Shown: positions 1-9,060 of the stretch, in pieces
Layout of the letters: each line of letters begins with the position of its first letter
How positions within the stretch are numbered: the stretch's first letter is position 1
NCBI RefSeq assembly: GCF_024347595.1
Contig: NZ_AP025506.1
Span: 868,001 to 932,000, forward strand
Direction of reading: 5' to 3'
DNA length: 64,000 nucleotides
Origin: Vibrio pomeroyi
Lineage (GTDB): Bacteria > Pseudomonadota > Gammaproteobacteria > Enterobacterales > Vibrionaceae
Notes under the pieces: generated by a model
Seen by the model: only the letters and a program-made list of their open reading frames with translations
Told to the model about the DNA's origin: nothing
Database searches by the model: none
Program-made: the position numbers and the translations under genes

Positions 1-86
1 CGGCATCACGTGCGTACCAAACGAACGTACAGGTTGCTGACTCAAGTAAACAAATGCTGCTGCGTACGCTGCAGATGGGTCAATAA
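1..86 (+). CDS. flgC: FlgC, proximal rod protein (3' end only)
   Basis: The first complete codon is at position 3 and the frame stops with TAA at 84-86. The 27 residues visible (ending KQMLLRTLQMGQ) match the conserved C-terminal helix of FlgC, which packs in the coiled-coil core of the flagellar rod. It lies 17 bases ahead of flgD, the normal order of the flgBCDE operon. The rest of the gene is outside the window. Confidence 0.85.
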   Translation, partial: ASRAYQTNVQVADSSKQMLLRTLQMGQ

Positions 87-103
87 GGATAAGGAGGTAG
101 CAC

Positions 104-817
104 ATGGCTGGAATCAACAACAATGTTGGTCAAAGCGGCTTGTCCTATGTTGACCAGCTGAAGAGTCTTCAAGATGGCGCTAAGAAGCCCGACGAAACAA
201 CAGGTAAGCAGGATCTTAAACAAGAAGATTTCTTATCTTTGTTGACTAAGCAATTAGCACAGCAAGACCCTTTCAAGCCGGTTAGCAATGACCAGATGAT
301 TGCGCAAATGGCTTCATTTGCGACCGTAGATGGCATTGGCAAAATGAATACACAGTTTGAAAGCTTGAATTCATCAATGACCTCTAACCAAGCACTGCAG
401 GCCTCTTCTTTGGTTGGCCGTGATGTATTGGTTCCTGGTGCGGCAGGTGTGAAACCCGGTGATGGCGGTATGGCGGCAATGGTTAAGCTTCCTCAGGCAA
501 TGGACAATGTAATGGTCCGTGTTGAGAACGAAGTTGGCCAATTAGTTCGCACATTTGATATCGGTTCTAAACCTTCTGGTGACACACGTGTTGAATGGGA
601 CGGAAAAGACGAAGACGGTAACCCATTGCCGGCCGGTAAATACAACGTGAAAGCGTCGGGTTTGCTGGATGGCGAGAACACAGAGTTCCAAGTTTCCAGT
701 TATGCGAACGTGAACAGTGTGCTTCTTGGTAAGGGTGATGGCAACGTACTACTCAATCTGGCTGGTTTCACATCGCCAGTACGACTTGCTGAAGTACTAG
801 AAGTTGGTAAAGCGTAG
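104..817 (+). CDS. flgD: FlgD, hook cap (hook assembly scaffold)
   Basis: FlgD forms the temporary cap at the tip of the growing hook that lets FlgE subunits polymerise. The 237-residue protein has the family's N-terminal export and cap region (LKQEDFLSLLTKQLAQQDPF, then a D/NQMIAQMASF motif) and a C-terminal Ig-like part containing VEWDGKDEDGNPLPAGKY, the typical FlgD signature. The start is secure: AAGGAGGT at 91-98 sits just upstream of the ATG. It follows flgC and precedes flgE by 49 bases, so the three are probably co-transcribed from a promoter outside the window. Confidence 0.97.
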   Translation: MAGINNNVGQSGLSYVDQLKSLQDGAKKPDETTGKQDLKQEDFLSLLTKQLAQQDPFKPVSNDQMIAQMASFATVDGIGKMNTQFESLNSSMTSNQALQASSLVGRDVLVPGAAGVKPGDGGMAAMVKLPQAMDNVMVRVENEVGQLVRTFDIGSKPSGDTRVEWDGKDEDGNPLPAGKYNVKASGLLDGENTEFQVSSYANVNSVLLGKGDGNVLLNLAGFTSPVRLAEVLEVGKA

Positions 818-866
818 CTCTTTATTGAGTGACTATGCTAGCTAGATAGATTAGGAGAATATTGGA

Positions 867-2171
867 ATGTCATATGTAGCTTTAAGCGGCCTATCCGCTG
901 CACAATTAGACCTGAATACAACCAGTAACAACATTGCGAACGCGAACACATTTGGCTTTAAAGAGTCTCGTGCTGAGTTCGGTGATGTTTACTCAAACTC
1001 GTTGTTCACTAACGCAAAAACGACGTCAGGTGGCGGTGCGCAAGCTAGCCAAGTGGCGCAACAGTTCCACGAAGGTTCAAGTATTTATACAAACAACCCA
1101 ATGGACTTACGTGTCAGTGGTACAGGTTTCTTTGCTGTAGCGAAAGATCGCATGGTGCCAGAGATTAATGAACTAACGCGTAATGGTGCATTTCACCTAA
1201 ACAAAGATAACTACATGGTTACAGCTAACGATGAGTTTCTTTTAGGCTACGATGTTGATCCTAACTCGGGTGAAGTTCTTTCTTACGCGCCAAAGCCTCT
1301 CGACATTCCTGCTGAGTTTGGTAAGCCAAAACAGACAGAAAACATTGAAGTAGGGGTTAACCTGCCTGCAAACGGTGATCTTAAAGACCCAGCTGCATTT
1401 AACTACCAAGATGCTGATACATACAACCGTGCAACGTCTTCGACGGTATACGATTCTATGGGGCAGTCTTACAAGTTAACGACTTACTACCTCAAAGATC
1501 AGACCCAACCAAACACTTGGCAAACGTACTACACCATGTCAGATGAGAATGGCGAGAAACCATTGAACATTACAGGCGGTGATGCGACGAATGCAACAGG
1601 TCATGTTGGTCATACAATGAAGTTCAACAATGATGGTACGTTAGCAAGCCTGAACAGTGGTCAGCCGATTAACTCTGATCCTCTAGGTGCTGGCGCGAAC
1701 CCAATTGACTTGAACGGTGCGGATCCAACACAAGTGCTTAAGTTTGGTCTAGATTCTTCAACTCAGTTTGCTGCTCCGTTTGAATTGACTAAGTTTGATG
1801 AAGATGGTGCGACAACAGGTTTCTTAACCAAAATCGATTTCGATGAGTACGGCAGTGTTCTAGGTACTTACTCAAATGGTGAAAACGTGATGCTTGGCCG
1901 TGTAGGCTTGGTTCGTGTACCAAATGAGCAAGGTCTAGATAAGAAAGGCGGCACTCAATGGGATTCTACTAACGACTCAGGTGACAAAATCTGGGGTGAA
2001 TCGAATAAAGGTTCATTTGGTAGCATCAACAACGGCTCTCTAGAGCAGTCGAACATCGATATGACTCAAGAACTGGTTGATTTGATTTCTGCTCAACGTA
2101 ACTTCCAAGCGAACTCGCGTTCTCTAGAAGTACACAACCAGCTACAACAGAATATTCTTCAGATTCGTTAA
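867..2171 (+). CDS. flgE: FlgE, flagellar hook protein
   Basis: FlgE polymerises into the hook, the universal joint between motor and filament. The 434-residue product has the N-terminal rod/hook signature (ALSGLSAAQLDLNTTSNNIAN, with the ANANTFGFKESR segment) and the matching C-terminal helix that ends in the RNFQANSRSLEVHNQLQQ region; both form the coiled-coil core. The middle is the variable surface domain. A strong intrinsic terminator follows, so flgE is the last gene of its operon. Length is normal for Vibrio FlgE. Confidence 0.97.
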   Translation: MSYVALSGLSAAQLDLNTTSNNIANANTFGFKESRAEFGDVYSNSLFTNAKTTSGGGAQASQVAQQFHEGSSIYTNNPMDLRVSGTGFFAVAKDRMVPEINELTRNGAFHLNKDNYMVTANDEFLLGYDVDPNSGEVLSYAPKPLDIPAEFGKPKQTENIEVGVNLPANGDLKDPAAFNYQDADTYNRATSSTVYDSMGQSYKLTTYYLKDQTQPNTWQTYYTMSDENGEKPLNITGGDATNATGHVGHTMKFNNDGTLASLNSGQPINSDPLGAGANPIDLNGADPTQVLKFGLDSSTQFAAPFELTKFDEDGATTGFLTKIDFDEYGSVLGTYSNGENVMLGRVGLVRVPNEQGLDKKGGTQWDSTNDSGDKIWGESNKGSFGSINNGSLEQSNIDMTQELVDLISAQRNFQANSRSLEVHNQLQQNILQIR

Positions 2172-2198
2172 TCGTTTAAAGCGTTTGAATCATCTGCG

Positions 2199-2250
2199 AA
2201 TACCCAATTCAATGTTATTGAATTGGGTATTGTTGTTTGTCTTTTTATTT
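2199..2250 (+). terminator. Intrinsic terminator after flgE
   Basis: A perfect 15-bp stem (2199-2213 pairing with 2217-2231, three-base loop GTT) is followed by a T-rich tract. It separates flgE from flgF and fits with flgF having its own promoter. Confidence 0.9.
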
Positions 2251-2370
2251 GCCGCCCCTATTGCCGCACGGTAATGCCACTGGCAATAATTCATCCTGAA
2301 TGATCCTTTGATGATCACCTTTCTTGTTTGTTTTCTATTTAAATCATTGATAAATAACAGTTAAAAATAT

Positions 2371-2386
2371 TGGCACAGTGTTTGCT
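2371..2386 (+). promoter_or_regulatory. Sigma-54 promoter of flgFGHIJ
   Basis: TGGCAC-N5-TTGCT matches the -24/-12 sigma-54 consensus with exact spacing, 52 bases upstream of the flgF ATG. In Vibrio such promoters need FlrA or FlrC as activator; by operon class FlrC is the likely one here. The box overlaps an in-frame GTG extension of flgF and so argues against that longer start. Confidence 0.85.
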
Positions 2387-2422
2387 TTATTAGCCCCAGA
2401 AGATGATTTTTGGAGCAAAATT

Positions 2423-3172
2423 ATGGATCGCGCACTGTTTCTTGCCATGAGTGGCGCTAAGCAAAATATGCAAGCTTTGCAGCTACGTGCAAACAACCTT
2501 GCCAACGTAAGTACAACGGGTTTCCGTGCTGATTTAGCACAGGCACGTTCAATGCAAGCGTATGGCGAAGGCATGCCTACTCGTGTTTTCAGCATGACAG
2601 AGCGTCCGGGTCATAATTTCGCTCAGGGTAGTGTGGTTACTACTGGCCGAGATCTAGATGTCACCGTTCAAGGTGATGGTTGGATTTCAGTGATGGACAA
2701 TACTGGCCGTGAAGGTTTAACACGTAACGGTAACCTAAGGGTTGACCAAAACGGTTTACTAACCAACGCAAGTGGTCACTTAGTGCTCGGTGAAAACGAC
2801 GCACCAATCACACTGCCAATCCCAATTAGTAAAGTAGAAATTGGTACAGACGGTACGATCTCAGTCATTCCTCAAGGCGCTCCAGCTGAAGAATTGGCCG
2901 TGGTTGATCGTATTAAGCTTGTGCGTCCAGACAACCAAAGTTTGTTTAAAGATACGAATGGTCTATTCCGTTCGAAAAACCCAGATCAGGCATACGAAGC
3001 AGATGCAGCGGTAACGTTGCTAAAAGGTGCTATCGAAGGCAGTAACGTAAATGCCGTAGGTGAAATGACCAGCTTAATTGACTTACAACGTCAGTTTGAA
3101 ATGCAGGTCAAGATGATGAGCACAGCAGAGGAAATGGACAAGTCGTCTGATTCACTGCTTCGTATGAGCTAA
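2423..3172 (+). CDS. flgF: FlgF, proximal rod protein
   Basis: FlgF is a rod subunit exported by the flagellar type III apparatus. The 249 residues begin MDRALFLAMSGAKQNMQALQ and include the rod-protein motif NNLANVSTTGFRADL; the C-terminus has the partner core helix. I chose ATG 2423 because GGAG lies at 2412-2415 and because an in-frame GTG at 2378 falls inside the sigma-54 promoter. It is the first gene of flgFGHIJ, 21 bases before flgG. Confidence 0.95.
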   Translation: MDRALFLAMSGAKQNMQALQLRANNLANVSTTGFRADLAQARSMQAYGEGMPTRVFSMTERPGHNFAQGSVVTTGRDLDVTVQGDGWISVMDNTGREGLTRNGNLRVDQNGLLTNASGHLVLGENDAPITLPIPISKVEIGTDGTISVIPQGAPAEELAVVDRIKLVRPDNQSLFKDTNGLFRSKNPDQAYEADAAVTLLKGAIEGSNVNAVGEMTSLIDLQRQFEMQVKMMSTAEEMDKSSDSLLRMS

Positions 3173-3193
3173 TAGAATTTAAAGGAAATTGCT

Positions 3194-3982
3194 ATGCATC
3201 CAGCATTATGGGTAAGTAAAACAGGTTTAGACGCCCAACAAACCAATATCTCAACGATTTCGAACAACCTTGCCAACGCCTCGACTATTGGTTTTAAAAA
3301 GAGCCGCGCGGTATTTGAAGACTTGTTCTACCAAAACATCAACCAACCGGGTGGCCAATCGTCTCAGAACACTGAGCTGCCAAGTGGTTTGATGTTGGGT
3401 GCCGGTTCTAAGGTAGTAGCAACTCAAAAGGTTCACACGCACGGTAACGCACAAACGACGTCGAATAGCCTAGATATGATGATTGAAGGCGACGGCTTCT
3501 TCCAAGTTGAGATGCCAGACGGTGAAACAGGTTACAGCCGTAATGGTCAGTTTACTCTGAACGGTGACGGCGCAATCGTAACATCGGGTCAAGGTTATCC
3601 TTTGCAACCTGAAATCGTTATCCCTGAAGATGCGATCTCGGTAACGGTTGGCAACGACGGTGAAGTATCGGTTCGTCTTCGTGGTGAGCAAAACAACGTA
3701 GTCGTAGGCCAAATCACGATTACAGACTTCGTAAACCCAGGCGGTTTAGAACCAGTCGGTCAAAACCTTTACTTGCCGACTGGTGCGAGTGGTGACCCAC
3801 AAGAAGGTGTTCCGGGCTTTGATGGCTTAGGTAACATCCGCCAGTCGATGCTAGAAACATCGAACGTAAACGTAACCGAAGAGCTAGTGAATATGATCGA
3901 AGCTCAACGTGTTTACGAAATGAACTCGAAAGTTATCTCGTCGGTCGACAAGATGATGAGCTTTGTTAACCAACAGCTGTAA
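3194..3982 (+). CDS. flgG: FlgG, distal rod protein
   Basis: FlgG builds the distal part of the rod that crosses the periplasm. The 262-residue sequence has the family N-terminus (LWVSKTGLDAQQTNISTISN, then NNLANASTIGFKKSRAVFED) and the conserved C-terminal ETSNVNVTEELVNMIEAQR segment shared by rod and hook proteins. AAGGAAATT precedes the ATG. Downstream flgH begins 88 bases later with no terminator between them. Confidence 0.97.
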   Translation: MHPALWVSKTGLDAQQTNISTISNNLANASTIGFKKSRAVFEDLFYQNINQPGGQSSQNTELPSGLMLGAGSKVVATQKVHTHGNAQTTSNSLDMMIEGDGFFQVEMPDGETGYSRNGQFTLNGDGAIVTSGQGYPLQPEIVIPEDAISVTVGNDGEVSVRLRGEQNNVVVGQITITDFVNPGGLEPVGQNLYLPTGASGDPQEGVPGFDGLGNIRQSMLETSNVNVTEELVNMIEAQRVYEMNSKVISSVDKMMSFVNQQL

Positions 3983-4070
3983 TTGGTTTATCGCCGCTTA
4001 CTTGTTTCGCATTAATCGACGTGTTTGCCACTGTCTACTATTTACAACGACTTGTTGAGAGTATATCGCC

Positions 4071-4847
4071 ATGAAACGTATTTTTTGTTTAGCCCTGTTA
4101 GCTTCGATGACTGGTTGTACAGTACTGGATCCAATTGAGACACCAGCGCAAGAGAACGCGACCACAGTGGTTGATGCGGTAGAAGGCGATAAGTCGGCAG
4201 AAGAAAGCTCAGGCATCATCGACACGCTTCGTGGCAGAACCGATCCTATTGCTGGTGACCCAGCGTGGGCGCCAATCAATCCAAAAGAAAAACCAGAGCA
4301 TTACGCAGCGGCAACAGGCTCACTGTTTAATATTAACCATATTGGCAGCATGTATGATGACTCAAAACCGCGTGGTATTGGTGATATTATTACCGTGGCG
4401 CTGGATGAGAATACTCGAGCGACCAAAAAAGCCAATGCTGACATGTCTAAGTCAAATGATGCATCGATGGAACCTCTGGCTGTGGGTGGCCAAGAGCTGA
4501 CGATCGACAAGTACAACTTCTCTTATGACCTGAGCAACACCAATACCTTTGCAGGTGATGCGTCAGCCAACCAAAGTAACAGCATCAGCGGTTACATTAC
4601 CGTTGAAGTCATCGAAGTATTAGCTAATGGCAACCTAGTGGTTCGTGGCGAAAAGTGGATGACACTGAATACGGGTGATGAGTATATCCGCCTAAGCGGC
4701 ACCATCCGTCCTGATGACATTGATTTCGAAAACACCATCGCTTCAAACCGTGTGTCTAACGCACGAATTCAATACTCTGGCACTGGCGTGCAAAAAGATA
4801 TGCAAGAGCCTGGATTCTTGGCACGATTCTTTAATGTATCTCTGTAG
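4071..4847 (+). CDS. flgH: FlgH, L-ring lipoprotein
   Basis: FlgH forms the outer-membrane L ring, the bushing around the rod. The 258-residue precursor starts with a lipoprotein signal ([16 protein letters not shown], acylated Cys at residue 16). The mature part carries the family pattern ending in the beta-rich region [29 protein letters not shown] (split here as [11 protein letters not shown] and IRLSGTIRP). It sits between flgG and flgI as in other gammaproteobacteria. Confidence 0.96.
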   Translation: MKRIFCLALLASMTGCTVLDPIETPAQENATTVVDAVEGDKSAEESSGIIDTLRGRTDPIAGDPAWAPINPKEKPEHYAAATGSLFNINHIGSMYDDSKPRGIGDIITVALDENTRATKKANADMSKSNDASMEPLAVGGQELTIDKYNFSYDLSNTNTFAGDASANQSNSISGYITVEVIEVLANGNLVVRGEKWMTLNTGDEYIRLSGTIRPDDIDFENTIASNRVSNARIQYSGTGVQKDMQEPGFLARFFNVSL

Positions 4848-4852
4848 AGCTT

Positions 4853-4880
4853 GAGAGAGTGTCGGATTACTGACTCTCTC
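4853..4880 (+). other. Intercistronic hairpin between flgH and flgI
   Basis: GAGAGAGT (4853-4860) can pair with ACTCTCTC (4873-4880) across a 12-base loop. No T-tract follows, so it is more likely a transcript-stabilising or processing hairpin than a terminator. It lies a few bases after the flgH stop. Confidence 0.5.
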
Positions 4881-4940
4881 GTAATTATCTAATTTCAAGC
4901 TAACTCATTATAAATTAAAGCAATACAGACAGGTTACTCA

Positions 4941-6032
4941 ATGAAAAAACTGACACTCGTACTATTCGGCATGCTATTTCTTGCCACCAGTGCTCATGCT
5001 GCGCGTATTAAAGACGTGGCAAAAGTGGCGGGTGTTCGTAGTAACCAACTTGTCGGTTATGGTTTGGTCACGGGCTTGCCGGGTACTGGTGAGACAACTC
5101 CCTTTACCGATCAAACATTTAACGCAATGCTGCAAAATTTTGGCATCCAATTGCCGCCCGGCACTAAGCCAAAAACCAAAAACGTCGCGGCCGTTATTGT
5201 GACTGCTGAACTGCCAGCCTTCTCTAAGCAAGGTCAGGAAGTTGACGTAACAGTATCTTCTATCGGTTCGGCAAAAAGCCTACGTGGTGGCACGCTGCTA
5301 CAAACCTTTCTAAAAGGTCTTGATGGCCAAGTGTATGCCGTAGCGCAAGGTAACCTGGTAGTAAGTGGTTTTAGTGCACAAGGTAACGACGGTTCAAAGA
5401 TTGTCGGTAACAACCCTAACGTTGGCATCATCTCTAGCGGTGCAACGGTTGAACAAGAGATCCCAACGCCATTCGGCCGTGGCGACTACATCACCTTCAA
5501 TCTAATCCAATCAGATTTCACAACGGCCCAGCGTATGGCTGATGCGGTTAATAATTTCCTAGGCCCACAAATGGCTTCAGCGGTAGACGCAACTTCAGTA
5601 AAAGTTCGCGCACCGCGTGAAATCAGCCAGCGTGTGGCGTTCTTATCGGCTATCGAAAACATCGAGTTCGACCCTGCTGAAGGCTCTGCAAAAATCATCG
5701 TAAACTCTCGTACTGGTACGATTGTGGTTGGTAAGCACGTTCGCCTCAAAGCGGCAGCGGTAACGCACGGTGGTATGACGGTTGCTATCAAAGAAAACCT
5801 AAACGTAAGCCAACCGAATGCATTTTCAGGTGGTCAAACGGTAGTCGTTCCTGATTCAGATATCGAAGTAACGGAAGCTGATGGCAAGATGTTCAAGTTT
5901 GAGCCGGGCTTAACGCTGGATGATTTGGTTCGCGCAGTTAACGAAGTAGGCGCAGCGCCTTCTGATTTAATGGCAATCCTTCAAGCACTGAAACAAGCGG
6001 GTGCGATTGAAGGTCAATTGATCATTATCTAA
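4941..6032 (+). CDS. flgI: FlgI, P-ring protein
   Basis: FlgI assembles into the periplasmic P ring. The 363-residue precursor has a Sec signal peptide ([20 protein letters not shown]) followed by the strongly conserved mature start [20 protein letters not shown]. The motif [21 protein letters not shown] and the C-terminal [20 protein letters not shown] are hallmarks of the family. Ten bases separate it from flgJ, implying one transcript. Confidence 0.97.
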   Translation: MKKLTLVLFGMLFLATSAHAARIKDVAKVAGVRSNQLVGYGLVTGLPGTGETTPFTDQTFNAMLQNFGIQLPPGTKPKTKNVAAVIVTAELPAFSKQGQEVDVTVSSIGSAKSLRGGTLLQTFLKGLDGQVYAVAQGNLVVSGFSAQGNDGSKIVGNNPNVGIISSGATVEQEIPTPFGRGDYITFNLIQSDFTTAQRMADAVNNFLGPQMASAVDATSVKVRAPREISQRVAFLSAIENIEFDPAEGSAKIIVNSRTGTIVVGKHVRLKAAAVTHGGMTVAIKENLNVSQPNAFSGGQTVVVPDSDIEVTEADGKMFKFEPGLTLDDLVRAVNEVGAAPSDLMAILQALKQAGAIEGQLIII

Positions 6033-6042
6033 GGGATAAAGC

Positions 6043-6960
6043 ATGATTAAGAATAACAATGACATCGGCTTTATTCACGACATCGGCAGCCTAGACCGCC
6101 TTCGTCAACAAGCGGTAAATGGTGAAGAGGGCAGCGAAAAAGAAGCACTGACGGCTGCAGCAAAACAGTTTGAATCGATTTTTACCTCGATGTTGTTTAA
6201 GTCGATGCGCGATGCGAACTCGAGTTTCAAGTCGGACATGTTGAATAGTCAGAACGAGCAGTTCTATCGTCAGATGCAAGATGACCAAATGGCGAGTGAG
6301 TTGAGTGCTTCAGGTTCGTTAGGTCTTGCAGATATGATTGTGGCGCAGTTAAGCGCTGGTCAAGCAAGCGATACGACAGAAGATAAGGTTCGTAGTGAAG
6401 GCTTTGATACTTCACTGCAAAGACCTCAATACTCAGGTCGTTCAGAAGATAGAGCATCTGAAGTTCAATCTGCGTCAACGGTTAAACAACCCGTCTCTTT
6501 CGATTCTCCAGAGTCATTTGTTATTTCAATGAAGCCTTACGCAGAAAAAGCAGCAAGCGCGCTTGGTGTAGATTCATCTCTACTGTTGGCACAAGCGGCA
6601 CTCGAGACAGGTTGGGGTTCCAAAATGGTTAAGAACTCATTGGGTAACAGTAATAACCTATTCAACATCAAAGCGGACAGAAGCTGGAAGGGCGATAAGG
6701 TCGCGACTCAAACTCTTGAGTTCCACGGTAAGACAGCCGTTAAAGAATCCGCTTCTTTCCGTTCTTACTCAAACTTTGAAGACAGCTTTAATGACTATGT
6801 GAAGTTCTTAAACGAAAACCCAAGGTACAAAACGGCACTTCAGCATCAAGGTAATTCAGAGAACTTCATCAAAGGTATCCACCAAGCGGGTTACGCAACT
6901 GACCCTAACTATGCAGATAAGGTATTGCGCGTTAAAGCTAAGATTGATGAGATGAACTAA
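6043..6960 (+). CDS. flgJ: FlgJ, rod cap and peptidoglycan hydrolase
   Basis: The two-domain form typical of gammaproteobacteria: the N-terminal half (about residues 1-100, with AAKQFESIFTSMLFKSMRDAN) acts as rod cap, and the C-terminal half (about 160-305) is a glucosaminidase/muramidase-type domain that opens the peptidoglycan for the rod. The catalytic Glu of AALETGWG is near residue 188, followed by SNNLFNIKADRSWKG. The linker between the two halves is Ser/Gln rich. It is the last gene of flgFGHIJ; a terminator follows. Confidence 0.96.
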   Translation: MIKNNNDIGFIHDIGSLDRLRQQAVNGEEGSEKEALTAAAKQFESIFTSMLFKSMRDANSSFKSDMLNSQNEQFYRQMQDDQMASELSASGSLGLADMIVAQLSAGQASDTTEDKVRSEGFDTSLQRPQYSGRSEDRASEVQSASTVKQPVSFDSPESFVISMKPYAEKAASALGVDSSLLLAQAALETGWGSKMVKNSLGNSNNLFNIKADRSWKGDKVATQTLEFHGKTAVKESASFRSYSNFEDSFNDYVKFLNENPRYKTALQHQGNSENFIKGIHQAGYATDPNYADKVLRVKAKIDEMN

Positions 6961-6979
6961 TCACCTTTAATGAACATCG

Positions 6980-7006
6980 AGAGCTTGCTATTGGCAGGCT
7001 CTTTTC
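6980..7006 (+). terminator. Intrinsic terminator after flgJ
   Basis: AGAGCTTGC (6980-6988) pairs with GCAGGCTCT (6994-7002), with one G-U pair and a five-base loop, followed by TTTCTT. It ends the flgF-J transcript ahead of the flgK promoter. Confidence 0.75.
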
Positions 7007-7097
7007 TTATCCATCACCTCAAACCTTGCCGCGTTACTCAAAGTTATCTCCTTACACGTCAATAAATTATTGTCCTTTAGTTCTTATCTATCTCTAT

Positions 7098-7113
7098 TGG
7101 CACATATATTGCT
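7098..7113 (+). promoter_or_regulatory. Sigma-54 promoter of flgKL
   Basis: TGGCAC-N5-TTGCT is a full match to the -24/-12 consensus with exact spacing, 58 bases before the flgK ATG. It gives flgKL its own transcript. FlrC is the likely activator by analogy with other vibrios. Confidence 0.85.
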
Positions 7114-7170
7114 TTTTAAACTGGTAGTTAATCAGTTCATCCTGATTTTGTTAAGTTTTTTGGGGGCATT

Positions 7171-9051
7171 ATGGCGTCGGATCTTCTGAATGTAGGGGCA
7201 CAAAGTGTTCTTACCGCTCAGAGACAGCTAAACACCACAGGTCATAACATTTCTAACGCCAACACAGAGGGCTATAGCCGCCAATCTGTGATTCAAGGTG
7301 TGAATGACCCGCGCCAGTATGGTGGTCAAACCTACGGTATGGGTGTGCATGTGGAAAATGTTCGCCGCTCTTGGGATCAATTTGCCGTCAATGAACTTAA
7401 CCTATCGACAACCAATGCCGCCAACAAAGGTGATACCGAAGCGAACCTAGATATGCTGTCGAGCATGTTGTCATCGGTGGCTTCGAAGAAGATCCCTGAA
7501 AACCTCAACGAGTGGTTTGATTCTGTTAAAACACTGGCCGATACACCGAATGATGTTGGCGCGCGAAAGGTTGTATTAGAAAAGGCTGGGTTATTAAGTA
7601 AAACGTTGAATGAGTTTCATGAAACGGTTCGCCAACAGTCTGATTCTACGAACAAAAAATTAGACATGGGTATCGAGCGAGTTAACCAACTGGCTTACGA
7701 GATCCGTGACGTACAACGCTTAATGATGCGAACTCCTGGGCCACATAATGACCTACGAGATCAGCACGAAAAGCTAATTAATGAGCTTTCTGGTTACACC
7801 AAAGTAACGGTAACTCCGCGCTCAAATGCCGAAGGATTTAACGTCCATATCGGCAATGGCCACACCTTGGTTTCAGGTAGTGAAGCGAGCCAACTGAAAA
7901 TGGTTGATGGCTTGCCCGATGCGCATCAACGTCGCTTGGCGATTGTTGAAGGGAAATCCTTAAAACCGATCACCAGCAGTGATATCGACGGAAAAATCGG
8001 TGCCATGTTAGACATGCGAGACGAGCATATTCCAGCAATTATGGATGAGCTTGGCCGTTTGGCGACGGCGTTTTCGTACAAGGTAAATAGTCTTCAAGAG
8101 CAAGGTTTGGATCTCAACGGCAACGTGGGTAAGGACCTGTTTACCGATGTGAACTCAGAGCTGGTGGCAAAATCTCGTGTTACGGCCAGTGGGCAGTCGA
8201 AAGCCGATGTTGCGGTATATATCGATGATACCTCTGCCTTAAAAGGTGGTGAATACGGCCTTAAGTATGACGGCAGTGACTATGTGGTGACTAAGCCGAA
8301 TGGTGAAACCGTTAAGGTGACGACCGACTCGAGTGGCAACGCTTTTTATCTTGATGGTATGCGAGTAGAAGTGCGCAATCCTCCTGAACTTGGCGAGAAG
8401 CTATTACTGCGCCCTACGCGCAACTTTGCCGCTCAGATTCAGATGGAAACCAAAGATCCAAAAGACATCGCAGCACAAAGTTATGAAGCTTCGACCACTT
8501 TTGCCAAAGGTACGGCTGGATTCAAAATCCTAGAAGCTGGTCAGCTGCGTGAGTTTGAAGTGATTGTGTCACCAAAAGGTGAGCAGTTTGCGGTGACGGA
8601 TCCGAAGGGCAACATTTTAATGCAGCCGCAACCGTATCCGCCACAAGGGCCTGTGACCATCAATGGCACCACCTTTGAGCTAACGGCTGGCGCGGTGGCA
8701 AACGATAAATTTACGGCAAACCTTGTCCCATCAGAAGGTGACAACGGAAACCTACGTAAGTTACAAGATCTTCAAACCGGCAAGATCTTGAATGATGGTG
8801 AGTCTACGATTTTAGACCTTTACCACAACTTGAATACCAATACGGGCTTGAAGTCTTCAACGGCAAATCGTTTGAGTGATATCGCGACGCTAGAAAAGCA
8901 GTCAGCTCAAGAACGTATTGCTTCGATCTCGGGGGTTAACCTCGATGAAGAAGCGGCAAATATGATGAAATTTCAGCAAGCGTACATGGCTTCTTCACGC
9001 ATCATGCAAGCAGCCAATGACACGTTTAATACTATTTTGGCTCTGAGGTAG
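7171..9051 (+). CDS. flgK: FlgK, hook-filament junction protein 1 (HAP1)
   Basis: FlgK forms the first of two junction zones between hook and filament. The 626-residue protein begins with ASDLLNVGAQSVLTAQRQLN followed by the TTGHNISNANTEGYSRQ motif common to HAP1, and ends with the core-helix sequence NLDEEAANMMKFQQAYMASS. The central part is the long variable region. GGGGGC precedes the ATG. flgL follows after nine bases, so both are made from the sigma-54 promoter upstream. Confidence 0.97.
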   Translation: MASDLLNVGAQSVLTAQRQLNTTGHNISNANTEGYSRQSVIQGVNDPRQYGGQTYGMGVHVENVRRSWDQFAVNELNLSTTNAANKGDTEANLDMLSSMLSSVASKKIPENLNEWFDSVKTLADTPNDVGARKVVLEKAGLLSKTLNEFHETVRQQSDSTNKKLDMGIERVNQLAYEIRDVQRLMMRTPGPHNDLRDQHEKLINELSGYTKVTVTPRSNAEGFNVHIGNGHTLVSGSEASQLKMVDGLPDAHQRRLAIVEGKSLKPITSSDIDGKIGAMLDMRDEHIPAIMDELGRLATAFSYKVNSLQEQGLDLNGNVGKDLFTDVNSELVAKSRVTASGQSKADVAVYIDDTSALKGGEYGLKYDGSDYVVTKPNGETVKVTTDSSGNAFYLDGMRVEVRNPPELGEKLLLRPTRNFAAQIQMETKDPKDIAAQSYEASTTFAKGTAGFKILEAGQLREFEVIVSPKGEQFAVTDPKGNILMQPQPYPPQGPVTINGTTFELTAGAVANDKFTANLVPSEGDNGNLRKLQDLQTGKILNDGESTILDLYHNLNTNTGLKSSTANRLSDIATLEKQSAQERIASISGVNLDEEAANMMKFQQAYMASSRIMQAANDTFNTILALR

Positions 9052-9060
9052 GAAGTATAA

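Noticed and set aside
2378..2422. GTG-initiated 15-residue extension of FlgF
   Set aside because: It lies on top of the sigma-54 promoter, has no ribosome binding site, and family members begin MDRALFLAMSG.
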